A stretch of DNA of 15,815 bases from NCBI GenBank assembly GCA_031259605.1, contig JAIRLE010000018.1, positions 1 to 15,815 on the forward strand. The letters are read 5' to 3'. The translations under genes were made by a program, and so were the position numbers. The first letter of the stretch is position 1; each line of letters opens with the position of its first letter. The notes beneath the pieces are model-generated. The model ran no database searches, was not told the origin of the DNA, and was given only the letters and a program-made list of their open reading frames with translations. The stretch is from Zoogloeaceae bacterium. GTDB taxonomy: Bacteria > Pseudomonadota > Gammaproteobacteria > Burkholderiales > Rhodocyclaceae. Positions 6,154 to 13,145 of the stretch are shown piece by piece.

Positions 6154-7524
6154 ATGTCCGAACTCCATGCCCTGACCGCCCTCTCTCCCCTGGATGGCCG
6201 CTATGCCGACAAGCTGGACGCGCTGCGTCCGTATTTTTCCGAATGCGCCCTGATTCGCCGCCGTCTGCAAGTGGAAATCGAATGGCTGAAAGCGCTGGCA
6301 AACGAAAGCCATTTCGCCGAAATCCCCGCCTTTTCGCCCGCCGCCACGCAGGAACTGGATACGCTGGTCGCCCGCTTCGGTCCCGAGCAGGCCGCCGAGG
6401 TCAAGGCCATTGAAACCGTCACCAACCACGACGTCAAGGCGCTGGAATACTGGGTGCGCGAAAAGACGCGCGACAACGCCGAAATCGCCAGCGCCAGCGA
6501 ATTCATTCATTTCGCCTGCACTTCGGAAGACATCAACAACCTTTCCTACGCCTTGATGCTGCACGCCGCGCGCGGCAAGGCATTGCTGCCGCTCCTGGCC
6601 GAAATCATCTCCCGCCTGCGCGGCCTCGCGCACGAACTGGCCGAAGCGCCCATGATGTGCCGCACCCACGGACAGCCCGCCACGCCTTCCACCATGGGCA
6701 AGGAACTGGCCAATGTCGTCTACCGCCTGGAACGTGCCTACAGCAACATCGCCACCATCGGCATCACCGGGAAAATCAACGGCGCGGTCGGCAACTACAA
6801 TGCCCATCTTGCCGCCTATCCCGGCTTCGACTGGGAAGCTTTCGCCCGCCGCTTCGTCGAATGCCTGGGACTGGAATTCAACCCCTACACCACCCAGATC
6901 GAGCCGCACGACACCTTCGCGGAACTGTTCGACGCCTTTGCCCGCGCCAATACCATCCTGTTGGATCTGGATCGCGACATCTGGGGCTACATCGCCATAG
7001 GCTACTTCCGGCAAAAAGTCAAGGAAGGCGAAGTCGGATCCTCCACCATGCCGCACAAGGTCAATCCCATCGACTTCGAAAATTCCGAAGGCAACCTGGG
7101 GCTTGCCAACGCCCTTTTGCGCCACATGGCCGAAAAACTGCCCATCTCCCGCTGGCAGCGCGATCTCACCGATTCCACCGTGCTGCGGAACGTGGGCGTC
7201 GCGCTGGGCTATGCCCTGCTCGGCTACACGGCGCTCCTGCGTGGCCTCGACAAGCTGGAAGCCAACGCGCCCGCCATGCTCGCCGACCTCGAAGCCAACT
7301 GGCTGCTGCTCGCGGAACCCGTCCAGACCGTCATGCGCCGCTACGGCATCAATAAACCCTACGAAAAACTCAAGGCGCTCACCCGCGGCAAGGCCATCGG
7401 CAAAGAAGACATGCAGACGTTCATCAAGACCCTGGACATCCCCGATGCCGCCAAAGCCCGGCTCCTGAAACTCACTCCGCAAAACTACCTCGGCAATGCC
7501 CCCGGACTCGCCCAGCGCATCTAG
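6154..7524 (+). CDS. purB: Adenylosuccinate lyase PurB
   Basis: PurB carries out two fumarate-releasing steps in purine synthesis: SAICAR to AICAR, and adenylosuccinate to AMP. The product is 456 residues, the standard length of the proteobacterial branch. It opens with LHALTALSPLDGRYADKLD, contains NHDVKALEYWVRE, the catalytic-histidine region MMCRTHGQPATPSTMGKE, and the superfamily signature GSSTMPHKVNPIDFENSEGN (near residue 294), whose serine loop closes on the substrate. The ATG at 6154 is chosen because the family begins here; AGGA lies about 8 nt before it. TTGTAA (6089) and TAGAAT (6110) lie upstream as a possible promoter with a short 15-nt spacer. The gene stands alone between a repeat and the convergent maf remnant. 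Confidence 0.97.
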   Translation: MSELHALTALSPLDGRYADKLDALRPYFSECALIRRRLQVEIEWLKALANESHFAEIPAFSPAATQELDTLVARFGPEQAAEVKAIETVTNHDVKALEYWVREKTRDNAEIASASEFIHFACTSEDINNLSYALMLHAARGKALLPLLAEIISRLRGLAHELAEAPMMCRTHGQPATPSTMGKELANVVYRLERAYSNIATIGITGKINGAVGNYNAHLAAYPGFDWEAFARRFVECLGLEFNPYTTQIEPHDTFAELFDAFARANTILLDLDRDIWGYIAIGYFRQKVKEGEVGSSTMPHKVNPIDFENSEGNLGLANALLRHMAEKLPISRWQRDLTDSTVLRNVGVALGYALLGYTALLRGLDKLEANAPAMLADLEANWLLLAEPVQTVMRRYGINKPYEKLKALTRGKAIGKEDMQTFIKTLDIPDAAKARLLKLTPQNYLGNAPGLAQRI

Positions 7525-7681
7525 TCCCTTTGCCTTGCGGGCGGTAACTTTTGCGGGGGCGGCGGCGCGCAAGGATGCCGGCGCGTCACGCCTCGCCAAA
7601 GGTCTTGCGAAAGCGGGCATACAGCAGACAGAGCGCGGCGGCGGCGAAAAGCATGACCTGTTGGCCTTTCGTCGTTTTGCG

Positions 7682-7834
7682 TCATTGGCATTCCTTTTCG
7701 TTGCGAAAATCCTGCGTCGCCTCGTCTTCGGCAATAAAGCGGTAGCCTGCGGCTTTCAGCAACAGGCCGGTTTCGCACAGCGGCAGTCCCATGATGTCGG
7801 CGAAGGATGTGCTTGACGGACAGTCCCGCGCCAC
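7682..7834 (-). pseudogene. maf: Remnant of maf (nucleotide pyrophosphatase), C-terminal tail only
   Basis: Directly after the rlmH stop an open minus frame reads SFADIMGLPLCETGLLLKAAGYRF, which fits the C-terminal end of Maf/YhdE proteins (pattern S-I-MGLPL-ET-LL-GY). Maf normally has about 190-200 residues and follows rlmH in Betaproteobacteria. Here only about 40-50 residues remain, and the N-terminal catalytic part is absent: what precedes the tail is the end of rlmH in another frame. An internal deletion starting at the rlmH stop explains this best. The rest of 7525-7681 shows no gene; a frame for a 22-residue hydrophobic peptide (7586-7654, minus) is too short to judge. Confidence 0.6.
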
Positions 7835-7836
7835 CC

Positions 7837-8307
7837 TCACGCCCGATGGTAGGGATGGTTTTTCAGGAGGCTTGCGGCGCGATACAGTTGTTCGCACAGC
7901 AAGAGACGGGCGAGACCGTGCGGCAGGGTGAGACTGGAAAGACGCAGCAGTTCGGCGGCTTCTGTTTTCAATTCATCATCGAGGCCGTCCGCGCCGCCGA
8001 TCAGGATTGCCGTATCGTCACCCGTCCGCATCCATTCCCGCAGGGCATCGGCGAATTGCCGGGTGGTGAGATCGCGTCCCTTCTCGTCCAGCGCGATGAG
8101 GTGTTGCCTTGTTGCGCCCAGCGCCTGCCGGATACGGATTTTTTCCGCCGCCTGAATCTGCGCGCGGCGCTTGCCGCCGCCAGGTTCGGGCTTGATTTCC
8201 ACGACGCGAACGGCGATCTCGCGCGGCATACGCCGCAAATATTCTTCGCAGCCGGCCCGCACCCAGTCCGGCTGCCGGTTTCCCACGGCGAGGATCGTCA
8301 ATTTCAC
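7837..8307 (-). CDS. rlmH: 23S rRNA pseudouridine1915 N3-methyltransferase RlmH
   Basis: RlmH is a SPOUT-class enzyme that methylates pseudouridine 1915 in helix 69 of 23S rRNA on the 70S ribosome. The product is 156 residues, the family length. It opens MKLTILAVGNRQPDWV (GTG start), has YLRRMPREI, the cofactor-site ALDEKGRDLTTRQFA and AILIGGADGLDDE, and ends with the conserved knot tail LSSLTLPHGLARLLLCEQLYRA and NHPYHRA. The GTG at 8307 overlaps the rsfS stop as GTGA and lies in the terminal TTTTACGGTGAA of a short repeat copy, 11 nt after GGAG. Translation is therefore coupled to rsfS. Downstream only a tail of maf is left. Confidence 0.95.
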   Translation of the reverse strand: MKLTILAVGNRQPDWVRAGCEEYLRRMPREIAVRVVEIKPEPGGGKRRAQIQAAEKIRIRQALGATRQHLIALDEKGRDLTTRQFADALREWMRTGDDTAILIGGADGLDDELKTEAAELLRLSSLTLPHGLARLLLCEQLYRAASLLKNHPYHRA

Positions 8308-8366
8308 CGTAAAACCAACTCCGTTTTGAAATCCCGCCCTTCGGGGCGGTGCGAAGTTCTTGCTGG
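8303..8366 (-). repeat. Dispersed repeat, short internally deleted copy 4, inside the rsfS-rlmH junction
   Basis: On the minus strand it starts CCAGCAAGAA, identical to the left end at copy 2. It then jumps to CTTCGCACCGCCCCGAAGGG (hairpin as in copy 2), ACGGAG and TTTTACGGTGAA. The two first hairpins and the GGCTACGGTCGAAACC block are missing, leaving 64 bp. Both termini are kept, which looks like a miniature derivative. It encodes the last residues of RsfS and the start of RlmH. Confidence 0.75.
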
Positions 8367-8702
8367 CCACTGCTTTCCGATCCCCGTCCCCCAAAGTTCT
8401 TCCAGGTTGTAGAAGGCGCGCACGGCGGGCTGCATCACATGCACGACGATGTCACCCAAGTCGATCAGCACCCACTCGCCGTTTTCCTCGCCTTCCACGG
8501 AAAGCACCTCGCCGCCCGCCGCGCGCACCTTGCCGGCGACGTTGCGCGCCAGCGCGCGTACTTGGCGACCGGAATCGCCACAAGCGATGATCATCCGCGC
8601 AAAAAGGTCGGTGCGGCGGGCGGTATTGAGGATTTCTATCTCTTTCGCCTTGATGTCTTCCAGCGCCGAAACGGCGATTTTCTGCAATGTGCGAAGTTCC
8701 AT
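8304..8702 (-). CDS. rsfS: Ribosomal silencing factor RsfS
   Basis: RsfS (RsfA, Iojap/DUF143 family) binds ribosomal protein L14 and blocks subunit joining when nutrients are scarce. From the ATG at 8702 the product is 132 residues, longer than the usual 105-120. The conserved core is clear: LQKIAVSALEDIKAKEIEIL, ARMIIACGDSGRQVRALA, and GEWVLIDLGDIVVHVMQPAVR then FYNLEELWG, where the family normally ends. About 27 more residues follow, the last part (RPEGRDFKTELVLR) being translated from the repeat at 8303-8366. An upstream in-frame TTG (8717) is possible. No clear ribosome-binding site precedes the ATG. A good promoter lies just upstream. nadD, the common upstream partner, is absent. Confidence 0.94.
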   Translation of the reverse strand: MELRTLQKIAVSALEDIKAKEIEILNTARRTDLFARMIIACGDSGRQVRALARNVAGKVRAAGGEVLSVEGEENGEWVLIDLGDIVVHVMQPAVRAFYNLEELWGTGIGKQWPARTSHRPEGRDFKTELVLR

Positions 8703-8735
8703 GAGGTTGCGTGGCAAAAAGTAAAGTGACGCAAG

Positions 8736-8764
8736 ACTATAGGCGAGGAAGCGGCTTGCCGCAA
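8736..8764 (-). promoter_or_regulatory. Sigma-70 promoter for rsfS-rlmH
   Basis: On the minus strand TTGCGG (8764-8759), a 17-nt spacer and TATAGT (8741-8736) form a good vegetative promoter. Transcription would start near 8729, giving a leader of under 30 nt before the ATG at 8702. It lies between the end of the upstream membrane-protein gene and rsfS, so rsfS-rlmH appears to be its own unit. Confidence 0.62.
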
Positions 8765-8771
8765 ACCGGAT

Positions 8772-9524
8772 TTACGCCTGTTCCGAAATGCGCCCCGGCG
8801 CTTCGGTGGGGAAAAAATCCCGGTACAGGACGCAGAGAAGGCTGATGTGCAGGGCCAGTACGACAATCCACAGGAAATTGAGCAGCGGCATGACCAGATT
8901 CGCGCGAACGGCAAAAAACGGGACGAAGAGGAAGAATACGCCCAGAGTCAGGGCGATGAACAGCATGAAGACCAACAGAATATCGCGCCAGTTGTATCCG
9001 ATGACGGCAAAATTGCAAAACAGTGCTTTGCCGATGGAATAACGCCGCCAGACGATCAAAAGGGGCGTAAACCACTGCGCCATGACGAGGGGAGCGAACA
9101 GAAGAATCAGGCGCAGGGCGGGCATGAGGTTTTGCGTTTCTTCCGTGAGCGGGGGTTCGGAATTGCGCCGCAACAGCGTGTGAATGAATTCCGGATCGAT
9201 CCGGGCAAGCAGGTATAGCGCCAGGAACGTGTAGCACGACAACAGCAGCGCCAGCCCCGCAAGCGGCAAAAGACGTTCCCACAGGGAGCGAACGAGCGCC
9301 ATGGGGGAAGGATGCGGGCTGAGCGCCAGGTTCGCCATGCCGGCGATCAGGCAAAGCCAGAGCAATTGCGGCAGCAGGGAGCCGAAGTAGGGTATCCGGC
9401 GGACTTGCAGCGCCAGCAACAGAAAGCACATCGGCGTCGCCAGAAACAGGAATGGCCTTCGGGCAAACAGGCGGATGGTGGCGTAAAGCCAGTACCAACT
9501 GCGGCGGGATGAAAAAACGGACAT
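8772..9524 (-). CDS. Multi-pass membrane protein, probably related to its BPSS1780-like neighbour
   Basis: The product is 250 residues with about six hydrophobic segments, for example PFLFLATPMCFLLLALQ, LLWLCLIAGMANLAL, LLPLAGLALLLSCYTFLALY, LRLILLFAPLVMAQWFTPLL, ILLVFMLFIALTLGVFFLFV and FLWIVVLALHISLLCVLY. The layout and the start (YWLYATIRLFARRPFLFL) resemble the preceding gene (WLRQGWATFRAAPLHWLG), so the two are likely diverged duplicates. No catalytic motif is visible and the function is unknown. The start at 9524 is favoured because the longer frame upstream is an out-of-phase reading of the neighbour; GGGAG lies 11 nt before it. It follows the neighbour by 23 nt and is the last gene of the ubiU operon. 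The stop is at 8772. Confidence 0.85.
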   Translation of the reverse strand: MSVFSSRRSWYWLYATIRLFARRPFLFLATPMCFLLLALQVRRIPYFGSLLPQLLWLCLIAGMANLALSPHPSPMALVRSLWERLLPLAGLALLLSCYTFLALYLLARIDPEFIHTLLRRNSEPPLTEETQNLMPALRLILLFAPLVMAQWFTPLLIVWRRYSIGKALFCNFAVIGYNWRDILLVFMLFIALTLGVFFLFVPFFAVRANLVMPLLNFLWIVVLALHISLLCVLYRDFFPTEAPGRISEQA

Positions 9525-9547
9525 GCGGCGAAAATCTCCCTGTAGAT

Positions 9548-10294
9548 TCAGACGCCCGCGAAAATATCGCGGTAGGCGGCATGGAGCGTGGCGAACAGCA
9601 CCGGGAAGAACACGACGAACCCCAGTCCCAGAGTGCACAAGCCCAAAAACAGAATGATCGCCAGTATCGGCGCGAACAGGGTGAAGCAAAGGAGGTTTTT
9701 CTGGTACGCCGCGGCGCTGGCGGTGAGCGCCGCGCCGATGGACATGGCGTGCGGCATGACCAGCAACAGGGTGAACAGCCCGATGACGCTGACAGCCTGA
9801 AAAAGTAAAAAACCGAACAAGAAAAAAGGAGGTGCCGACAGCAGCATGAACAGTAGCGCCGGACCGCTTGAGGCGGCGGAAAGATTGCCAAAAAGACCCA
9901 GCGCCAAGCTGGTCAGCAGGGTGCCGACGGCAAGAAATACCAGGAAAGCGATGCCGCTTAAAAGGGCAACCGGGACGACAAGGCTGGGTTGTCCGGAAAA
10001 CAGCCGGTAAAAAAGCGCCGGATGCGGGGAATGCGCGCAGGCGTACAACATCGCCGCTGACATGAACGTCAGGAGGATTGCCGGTAGCGCCACGCCCGAT
10101 AACAGACCCGTGTCTGCAAGAACGTGTGCGCACAGCAGAAGTCCGAAAGAAAATACGCCGCCCATGCCCAGCCAATGGAGCGGCGCGGCGCGAAACGTCG
10201 CCCAGCCCTGCCGCAGCCAGTCGAACAGATTGCCTGTCGCGACGCGGCGGCTCGCGCCGGTAAAGGCGGCGGGCGGCAGAGGGAAGGCGCTCAT
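9548..10294 (-). CDS. BPSS1780-like membrane protein
   Basis: The product is 248 residues with an N-terminal cytoplasmic-looking stretch containing GNLFDWLRQGWATFRAAPLHWLGMG, typical of the BPSS1780 family of Betaproteobacteria, then about six membrane segments (including VFSFGLLLCAHVLADTGLLS, LLSGIAFLVFLAVGTLL, LLFMLLSAPPFFLFGFLLF and ILAIILFLGLCTLGLGFVVF). It ends FPVLFATLHAAYRDIFAGV, the family's conserved YRDIF end, which also occurs in the downstream gene as YRDFF. No function is known. It overlaps ubiV by ATGA (10291-10294), so it is translationally coupled to ubiquinone synthesis genes, which suggests, but does not prove, a role linked to anaerobic respiration or quinone membranes. Confidence 0.87.
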   Translation of the reverse strand: MSAFPLPPAAFTGASRRVATGNLFDWLRQGWATFRAAPLHWLGMGGVFSFGLLLCAHVLADTGLLSGVALPAILLTFMSAAMLYACAHSPHPALFYRLFSGQPSLVVPVALLSGIAFLVFLAVGTLLTSLALGLFGNLSAASSGPALLFMLLSAPPFFLFGFLLFQAVSVIGLFTLLLVMPHAMSIGAALTASAAAYQKNLLCFTLFAPILAIILFLGLCTLGLGFVVFFPVLFATLHAAYRDIFAGV

Positions 10295-11208
10295 GCCGCC
10301 TCCGGCGCGCGTTGTTCCATGCCGGCCTTGCCGAACCAGTAACCGTTACAGAATCCGGCCGCGTCGGCGGTATGTCGCAACGCCTCCGCCTTGGTCTCCT
10401 GGCCGCGGCAGGCGGCGGCGAAGGCGGAGAGAATGGCGTCCATGTGTGCGGTCTGCGGCGAAACGCGGATGCGCTCGATGCCCATGCGTAGGATGTCGGG
10501 CATTTGCGCCAGCAGGTTGCAAGTCTGCGCCGACATGGTCTGGATGCCGTTGATGTTGAGAAAGGGCTGGCCTTCCTGCGTTTTGACCAGCAGACCTTCC
10601 GGATGTTCCAGACAACGGAACTGGCAGTTATCCTTGTTCAACTCGTAATGACGGGCGGTAAAGCAGCGGGCGGAAAAGGCCAGCGGCAGCTTGCCGAAGA
10701 CGAACAGTTCGGTCTTCATGCCCGCCGGACGGCTGCGATGCAGTGCCTCCACCGTGGCGCGCGAGGCTTCCAGCGGCGGCACGAAGGCGATGCCGCCCGC
10801 GCGCGCGTACCAGTGCAGGGTGGCGGCGTTGTAGATGTTCAGGTGCGCGCCGCAGACGAAGGGCAATCCCCGTTCCGTGGCAATGCCGACCGCGCCCAGA
10901 TCATTGACTTCCAGCGTCAGGCGATCTTCCTCCGTCAGGCGGCGCAGGGCGCGCAGGTCGCTTTCGGATTCCAGCAGGGCTTGCGCCGCCAGCACCACCT
11001 TCTTGCCGCGGCCGATGAGATCGTGCGCCAGTTGCAGCCAGTCGTCGGCGCGCAATTGTTGGCGGCGGGAACAGACGACTTCGCCCAGATAGAAGGTGTC
11101 GATGGCCGGATGTGTGGCCAGGTCGGCATAAAACGCCAGGACTTTTTCGCGCGGCCAGAACCAGAGCAGGGGGCCGAGGGTAATTTGGGGAATGTGGGCT
11201 TGCGACAT
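10291..11208 (-). CDS. ubiV: Oxygen-independent ubiquinone hydroxylation protein UbiV
   Basis: UbiV belongs to the U32 peptidase-like family and works with UbiU as a 4Fe-4S heterodimer that hydroxylates ubiquinone precursors without oxygen. The product is 305 residues. It has LGPLLWFWPREKVLAFY, DTFYLGEVVCSRR, LEVNDLGAVGIA, GAHLNIYNAATL and a C-terminal cysteine group. The four cysteines expected to hold the cluster are Cys46, Cys182, Cys195 and Cys199 (SARCFTARHYELNKDNCQFR). This pattern, shorter length and lack of the collagenase-type tail separate it from U32 peptidases. It lies 37 nt after ubiU. No strong ribosome-binding site is seen before the ATG; GAAAGC is the best candidate. Confidence 0.93.
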   Translation of the reverse strand: MSQAHIPQITLGPLLWFWPREKVLAFYADLATHPAIDTFYLGEVVCSRRQQLRADDWLQLAHDLIGRGKKVVLAAQALLESESDLRALRRLTEEDRLTLEVNDLGAVGIATERGLPFVCGAHLNIYNAATLHWYARAGGIAFVPPLEASRATVEALHRSRPAGMKTELFVFGKLPLAFSARCFTARHYELNKDNCQFRCLEHPEGLLVKTQEGQPFLNINGIQTMSAQTCNLLAQMPDILRMGIERIRVSPQTAHMDAILSAFAAACRGQETKAEALRHTADAAGFCNGYWFGKAGMEQRAPEAA

Positions 11209-11245
11209 ATGAAAGCTTTCGGAAAACGGACAAATACGGAAATCT

Positions 11246-12292
11246 TCAGCGCCACGGGCGGTTATACGCGCCGAGCGTCACCTGCTGTCCCTCGGCGACG
11301 CGCGCCAGTTCGCTCTGCCAAAGGGCGTCCACCCGATAGGCAACGCCGCGCCGCACCGCGTCGAGCGCGCTGTCCAACGCCGCGCGCATGACCTTGGTCA
11401 CCTGGGCGACGTAGGCCGGACTGCGCTGGCGGCCTTCAATCTTCAGGGCGGCGACGCCGATGTGGATGATCTGCGGCAATACCGCCAGCACATTCAGGCT
11501 GGTGGGTTCTTCCAGCGCGTAATAGGTTTCGTTGCGCACCGCGAAGCGTCCCTTGCACAGCACCGGATAGCCTGCCGATCGCTGCGGCGGGAAGGTGTCG
11601 ATGAGGACGCCGTTCAGTCGCGCGTCCAGGTGTTCGCCGGGAGTTTCATCCAGACGCGCGGGACGCTTTTCCCAACGCACGAATTTCGCGGGCGAACAGG
11701 CACCGGCGCTGTTGGGCGATTCGCCGGTGGCGTAGGAAGAAAGCCAGCAACGGCCTTCGTTCATCACGCACAGGCTGCCGAAACCGAAGACTTCCACTTC
11801 CACCGTGGTATGGGCGATCAGGTTTTCCACCTGCGCCATGGTGAGGACGCGCGGCAGCACGGCGCGGCGAATGCCGAAAGCGCGCTGGCAAAAGTTGATG
11901 GCTTCGTAATTGGTTGCCGAACCCTGCACGGAAAGATGCAGATGGAGATCGGGATAACGTTCGCGCGCGTAGGCCATGAGGCCGACATCGGCGAGGATGA
12001 GCGCGTCCGCGCCAAAATCCGCTGCCGTATCCACCGCCTTTTGCCAGGCGCTTTCGCGTCCGGGTTGCGGGTAGGTGTTGATGGCGAGCAGGATTTCCCG
12101 TCCGTGCCGATGGGCATAGTCCACACCGGCGGCGAGCGTCTTGTCGTCGAAATTCAGACCGGCGAAATTGCGCGCGTTGGTGTCATTCCTGAACCCGGCA
12201 TAGACCGCGTCCGCGCCGCAATCCACCGCCGCCTTCAAGGCGGGCAGGCTGCCGGCGGGACAAATCAAGGCAGGAATTTTGCCTGCGTTCAT
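11246..12292 (-). CDS. ubiU: Oxygen-independent ubiquinone hydroxylation protein UbiU
   Basis: UbiU is the U32-family partner of UbiV. The product is 348 residues. The N-terminus has ALICPAGSLPALKAAVDCGADAVYAG, typical of U32 proteins, then RNFAGLNFDD and INTYPQPGRE. Four cysteines fit the Fe-S ligands: Cys175 and Cys182 (FGSLCVMNEGRC), Cys199 (NSAGACSPAKF) and Cys246 (YPVLCKGRF); the first three have the same spacing as in Escherichia coli UbiU. The KIEGRQRSPAYVAQVTKVMR block is also typical. The ATG at 12292 is the expected start; GGGAG lies about 12 nt upstream. The third partner, ubiT, is not in this window. I saw no FNR-like box upstream, though anaerobic control would be expected. Confidence 0.94.
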   Translation of the reverse strand: MNAGKIPALICPAGSLPALKAAVDCGADAVYAGFRNDTNARNFAGLNFDDKTLAAGVDYAHRHGREILLAINTYPQPGRESAWQKAVDTAADFGADALILADVGLMAYARERYPDLHLHLSVQGSATNYEAINFCQRAFGIRRAVLPRVLTMAQVENLIAHTTVEVEVFGFGSLCVMNEGRCWLSSYATGESPNSAGACSPAKFVRWEKRPARLDETPGEHLDARLNGVLIDTFPPQRSAGYPVLCKGRFAVRNETYYALEEPTSLNVLAVLPQIIHIGVAALKIEGRQRSPAYVAQVTKVMRAALDSALDAVRRGVAYRVDALWQSELARVAEGQQVTLGAYNRPWR

Positions 12293-12435
12293 GATGATCC
12301 AGACTCCCGTTATATGCGTCGAAGGCTGACAAGTATATATGCGCGGCACGGGAAATCACGCTTTTCTCTCGGCCTTCGGGAGAGGAGCGGGAAAGCGGGG
12401 AAAGTCTTCGATCATCCCGACATTTGACATCTGGC

Positions 12436-12464
12436 TTGCCCTTCCCTTGTGCTGAAGGCACAAT
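12436..12464 (+). promoter_or_regulatory. Possible exbB promoter with an overlapping hairpin
   Basis: TTGCCC (12436-12441), a 17-nt spacer and CACAAT (12459-12464) match the vegetative pattern at 4 of 6 bases each. A perfect inverted repeat, TTGTGC-TGAAG-GCACAA (12447-12463), covers the spacer and the -10, which is where an operator could sit. No Fur-box-like sequence is visible. The 214-bp space between ubiU and exbB also holds a CTCTC/GAGAG hairpin near 12365-12385. Confidence 0.38.
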
Positions 12465-12506
12465 AGCCCGCTCTTTGAATACTGTCTTGAATTGACTGGA
12501 GGCGAC

Positions 12507-13145
12507 GTGTCTACAAACCTGTTTTCCATCGTGCAGGCGGCGGGTTGGCCGATTTGGCCGCTGTTGCTGGCTTCGATGATTGCGGTGGCGCTGATCGGCG
12601 AGCGATTCTATTCCCTGCGCAGAAGCCGCATCGTGCCGCCGGGCCTGTTGCAGCGCGTGTTGCACGAAGTCCGGCAAAACAAGAACAGCATAGATGAAGC
12701 GGCGCTGCGGGAACTGGAGCAGCATTCGCCCCTGGGCCGGGTGCTGGCGGCGGGACTGCGCAACCGCAACGCCTCGCGCGAAATCATGAAGGAATCCATC
12801 GAGGAAACCGGGCGCGCCGTCACGCATGATCTCGAGCGTTATCTCACCACGCTGGGCACCATCGCCTCCATCGCGCCCCTGATGGGGCTTTTCGGCACGG
12901 TAGTGGGGATGATCGAAATGTTCGGCGCACAAGGCGGCGCGGTCGGCACGCATGATCCGAGCGTATTGGCGCATGGCATTTCCACCGCCCTTTACAACAC
13001 CGGATTCGGCATTCTCATCGCCATTCCCAGCATGATTTTCTGGCGGCATTTCCGGGCGCTGATCGACAGTTTCGTGATGGACATGGAACAACAGGCCATC
13101 CGCCTGGTGGAAGTGCTGCACGGCGAACGCGGAGAAAGCGCATGA
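12507..13145 (+). CDS. exbB: MotA/TolQ/ExbB proton channel family protein
   Basis: ExbB is the five-subunit inner-membrane channel that with ExbD turns the proton gradient into force, usually to drive TonB. The product is 212 residues with three hydrophobic regions: an N-terminal WPIWPLLLASMIAVALIG, the channel region LGTIASIAPLMGLFGTVVGM and the following segment NTGFGILIAIPSMIFW. The GLFGTVVGMI motif is the family hallmark, and the Thr-Val-Val segment lines the pore. I chose the GTG at 12507, preceded by GGAGG 4 nt earlier; a TTG at 12492 would take in that site. It overlaps exbD by ATGA. No tonB lies nearby, so the partner is unknown; TolQ is less likely since no tol genes follow. Confidence 0.9.
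   Translation: MSTNLFSIVQAAGWPIWPLLLASMIAVALIGERFYSLRRSRIVPPGLLQRVLHEVRQNKNSIDEAALRELEQHSPLGRVLAAGLRNRNASREIMKESIEETGRAVTHDLERYLTTLGTIASIAPLMGLFGTVVGMIEMFGAQGGAVGTHDPSVLAHGISTALYNTGFGILIAIPSMIFWRHFRALIDSFVMDMEQQAIRLVEVLHGERGESA

Noticed and set aside
7586..7654. 22-residue hydrophobic peptide frame on the minus strand after the maf tail
   Set aside because: It has a single membrane-like stretch but is too short, has no ribosome-binding site and cannot be told from chance.
6016..7734. 572-codon open frame on the minus strand opposite purB
   Set aside because: It mirrors the GC-rich codon pattern of purB, has no recognisable domain, and purB is complete and conserved on the other strand.
9525..10175. 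Upstream extension of the 250-residue membrane protein to a 467-codon frame
   Set aside because: The added part is an out-of-phase reading of the BPSS1780-like gene, which has its own clear membrane segments.
12293..12506. FNR-type or Fur-type binding sites between ubiU and exbB
   Set aside because: No sequence close to TTGAT-N4-ATCAA or to a Fur box was found; partial half-sites are not convincing.
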